DNA of 64,000 bases. Origin: Paenibacillus xylanivorans (GTDB lineage: Bacteria > Bacillota > Bacilli > Paenibacillales > Paenibacillaceae). Below, piece by piece: positions 62,981 to 64,000 of the stretch. The notes under the pieces are model-generated. The model was not told the origin of the DNA, made no database searches, and worked only from the letters and a program-made list of their open reading frames with translations. The stretch is from the NCBI RefSeq assembly GCF_001280595.1, contig NZ_LITU01000071.1, positions 415-64,414 on the forward strand, in the 5' to 3' direction. The position numbers and the translations under genes were made by a program. Every line of letters begins with the position of its first letter. The stretch's first letter is position 1.

Positions 62981-64000
62981 ATGGACTTTATCAAAAATCA
63001 ACTAGACGGAACGGGCATGAGTGAACAAACCATTGGATATCTTTCGAATATGATCATGGTGGTATTTATAGCTGTGGTCTCCATACTGGCCAATTTTATA
63101 GCCAAAAAAATCGTGCTGAAAATTATTATCCAAATCGTCAACAACAATCGGTACACGTGGGATAAAATCATTGTGGAGAAAAAAGTGTTCCACAAGCTCT
63201 CGCATCTGGTACCAGCAATTATCATTTATTATTCTGCGTATATCTTCCCGTCCTATCAAGCTTTAATTGAAAAAGCAGCTCTAACTTATATGATCGTCAT
63301 AACCATCACGGTATTAAATGCGCTGCTTAATGCCTTTGATACCATATATCGTTCCTATGAAGTCTCCAAGATCAGACCGATTAAGGGATACATTCAGGTA
63401 GCCAAGATCGTGCTTTTCATCATTGGGGGCATTATCGTCATCTCAAGTCTCATTGGTCAGAATCCATTGATTATTCTCAGTGGACTTGGCGCTTTATCAG
63501 CTGTTCTGATGCTCGTCTTCAAGGATTCTATATTGGGCCTGGTGGCAGGCGTGCAATTATCATCGAATGACATGGTGCGTGTCGGTGACTGGATTGAGAT
63601 GCCCAAATATAATGCTGACGGCGACGTCATCGATATTACATTAAACACGGTAAAGGTTATGAATTTTGATAAAACGATCACGATGATTCCGAGCTACGCG
63701 CTCATCTCGGACTCGTTTAAAAATTGGAGAGGCATGCAAGTCTCTGGTGGCAGAAGGATTAAGCGAAGCGTCTATATTGATACAAGCAGCATCAGTTTCT
63801 GCTCCAAGGAAATGATTGGTGAATTTCAGAAGATCCATTACCTTACGGAGTATCTTGCGACAAAATTAGATGAAATTAACGAGTACAACAATGAACACCA
63901 CATTAATACGGAAAGTATTGTGAACGGTAGACAGCTTACGAATGTGGGTGTATTCAGAGAATACATTCATCAATATTTGAGGAATCATCCGAAAATTCAT
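62981..64000 (+). CDS. Mechanosensitive ion channel, MscS family (3' end cut)
   Basis: Open from ATG 62981 (GGAGGATAC upstream) to the window end, 340 codons seen. Hydrophobic spans near residues 20-40, 72-90, 95-112 and 145-165; then the pore helix LSGLGALSAVLMLVFKDSIL and the beta domain DMVRVGDWIEMPKYNADGDV with MNFDKTITMIPSYALISDSF, as in YbdG/MscM-type MscS proteins with a longer middle domain. Protects against osmotic down-shock. The C-terminus lies outside the window. Confidence 0.9.
   Translation, partial: MDFIKNQLDGTGMSEQTIGYLSNMIMVVFIAVVSILANFIAKKIVLKIIIQIVNNNRYTWDKIIVEKKVFHKLSHLVPAIIIYYSAYIFPSYQALIEKAALTYMIVITITVLNALLNAFDTIYRSYEVSKIRPIKGYIQVAKIVLFIIGGIIVISSLIGQNPLIILSGLGALSAVLMLVFKDSILGLVAGVQLSSNDMVRVGDWIEMPKYNADGDVIDITLNTVKVMNFDKTITMIPSYALISDSFKNWRGMQVSGGRRIKRSVYIDTSSISFCSKEMIGEFQKIHYLTEYLATKLDEINEYNNEHHINTESIVNGRQLTNVGVFREYIHQYLRNHPKIH

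Overview
The window reads as a chromosomal segment of a Paenibacillus-like member of the Bacillota. Reasons: strong AGGAGG-type ribosome sites, the preserved Bacillus-type gene order (hprK-lgt-ppaX-yvoF next to his genes; rapZ-yvcK-whiA-HPr; cggR-gap-pgk-tpiA-gpmI-eno-secG-rnr-smpB-ssrA), an AraC-type membrane sensor beside a lipoprotein/two-permease sugar ABC importer, and a tmRNA tag ending in YAFAA. Species is not determined.

Layout. 0.2-2.6 kb: PucR/CdaR-type regulator and an MsmX-type sugar ABC ATPase. 2.8-6.2 kb: hprK, lgt, ppaX and a hexapeptide acyltransferase. 6.4-15.6 kb: histidine biosynthesis (hisZ, G, D, B, H, A, F, IE, J) ending in a PRPP synthetase; hisC is not in the window. 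15.7-23.8 kb: sensor-regulator, solute-binding lipoprotein, two permeases and an unrecognised 583-residue protein, with a candidate cre site. 23.9-28.1 kb: TPR protein, trxB, AI-2E-family membrane protein. 28.2-31.7 kb (minus strand): ABC exporter plus two-component system resembling B. subtilis yvfRSTU, with a palindromic candidate operator. 32-36.4 kb: glucokinase, rapZ, yvcK, whiA and an HPr protein. 36.5-38.8 kb: two exported proteins. 39-39.9 kb (minus): clpP under a CtsR-type operator and tRNA-Arg(CCG). 40.2-47.7 kb: cggR and the lower glycolysis genes. 47.8-51.2 kb: an AT-rich four-gene insertion between eno and secG (small secreted lactococcin-972-like peptide, split FtsX/MacB-type ABC transporter). 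51.3-56.6 kb: secG, rnr with a long Gly-rich tail, smpB, ssrA. 56.6-61.9 kb: a mobile-island hotspot at the 3' end of ssrA, with direct and inverted partial copies of ssrA around a helicase-phospholipase-D protein and a PD-(D/E)XK-like protein. 62-64 kb: a possible Rossmann/TIR-like effector (minus) and an MscS-type channel cut by the window end.

How the genes connect. Carbon-catabolite control is well represented: HPr kinase, its Ser46-bearing HPr partner, PpaX (pyrophosphate made by HPr dephosphorylation), glucokinase, CggR with its operator, a cre-like site before a sugar importer, and a general sugar ATPase that could energise that ATPase-less importer. Trans-translation is represented by ssrA, smpB and rnr. 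PRPP synthetase sits downstream of the his genes, whose first enzyme consumes PRPP.

Most notable: (1) the ssrA-integrated, integrase-less element of about 4.7 kb carrying a Mokosh-type-II-like helicase-PLD fusion paired with a small PD-(D/E)XK-like nuclease; (2) the peptide/split ABC cassette between eno and secG; (3) repeated remodelling of the ssrA 3' end, including an inverted ssrA fragment.
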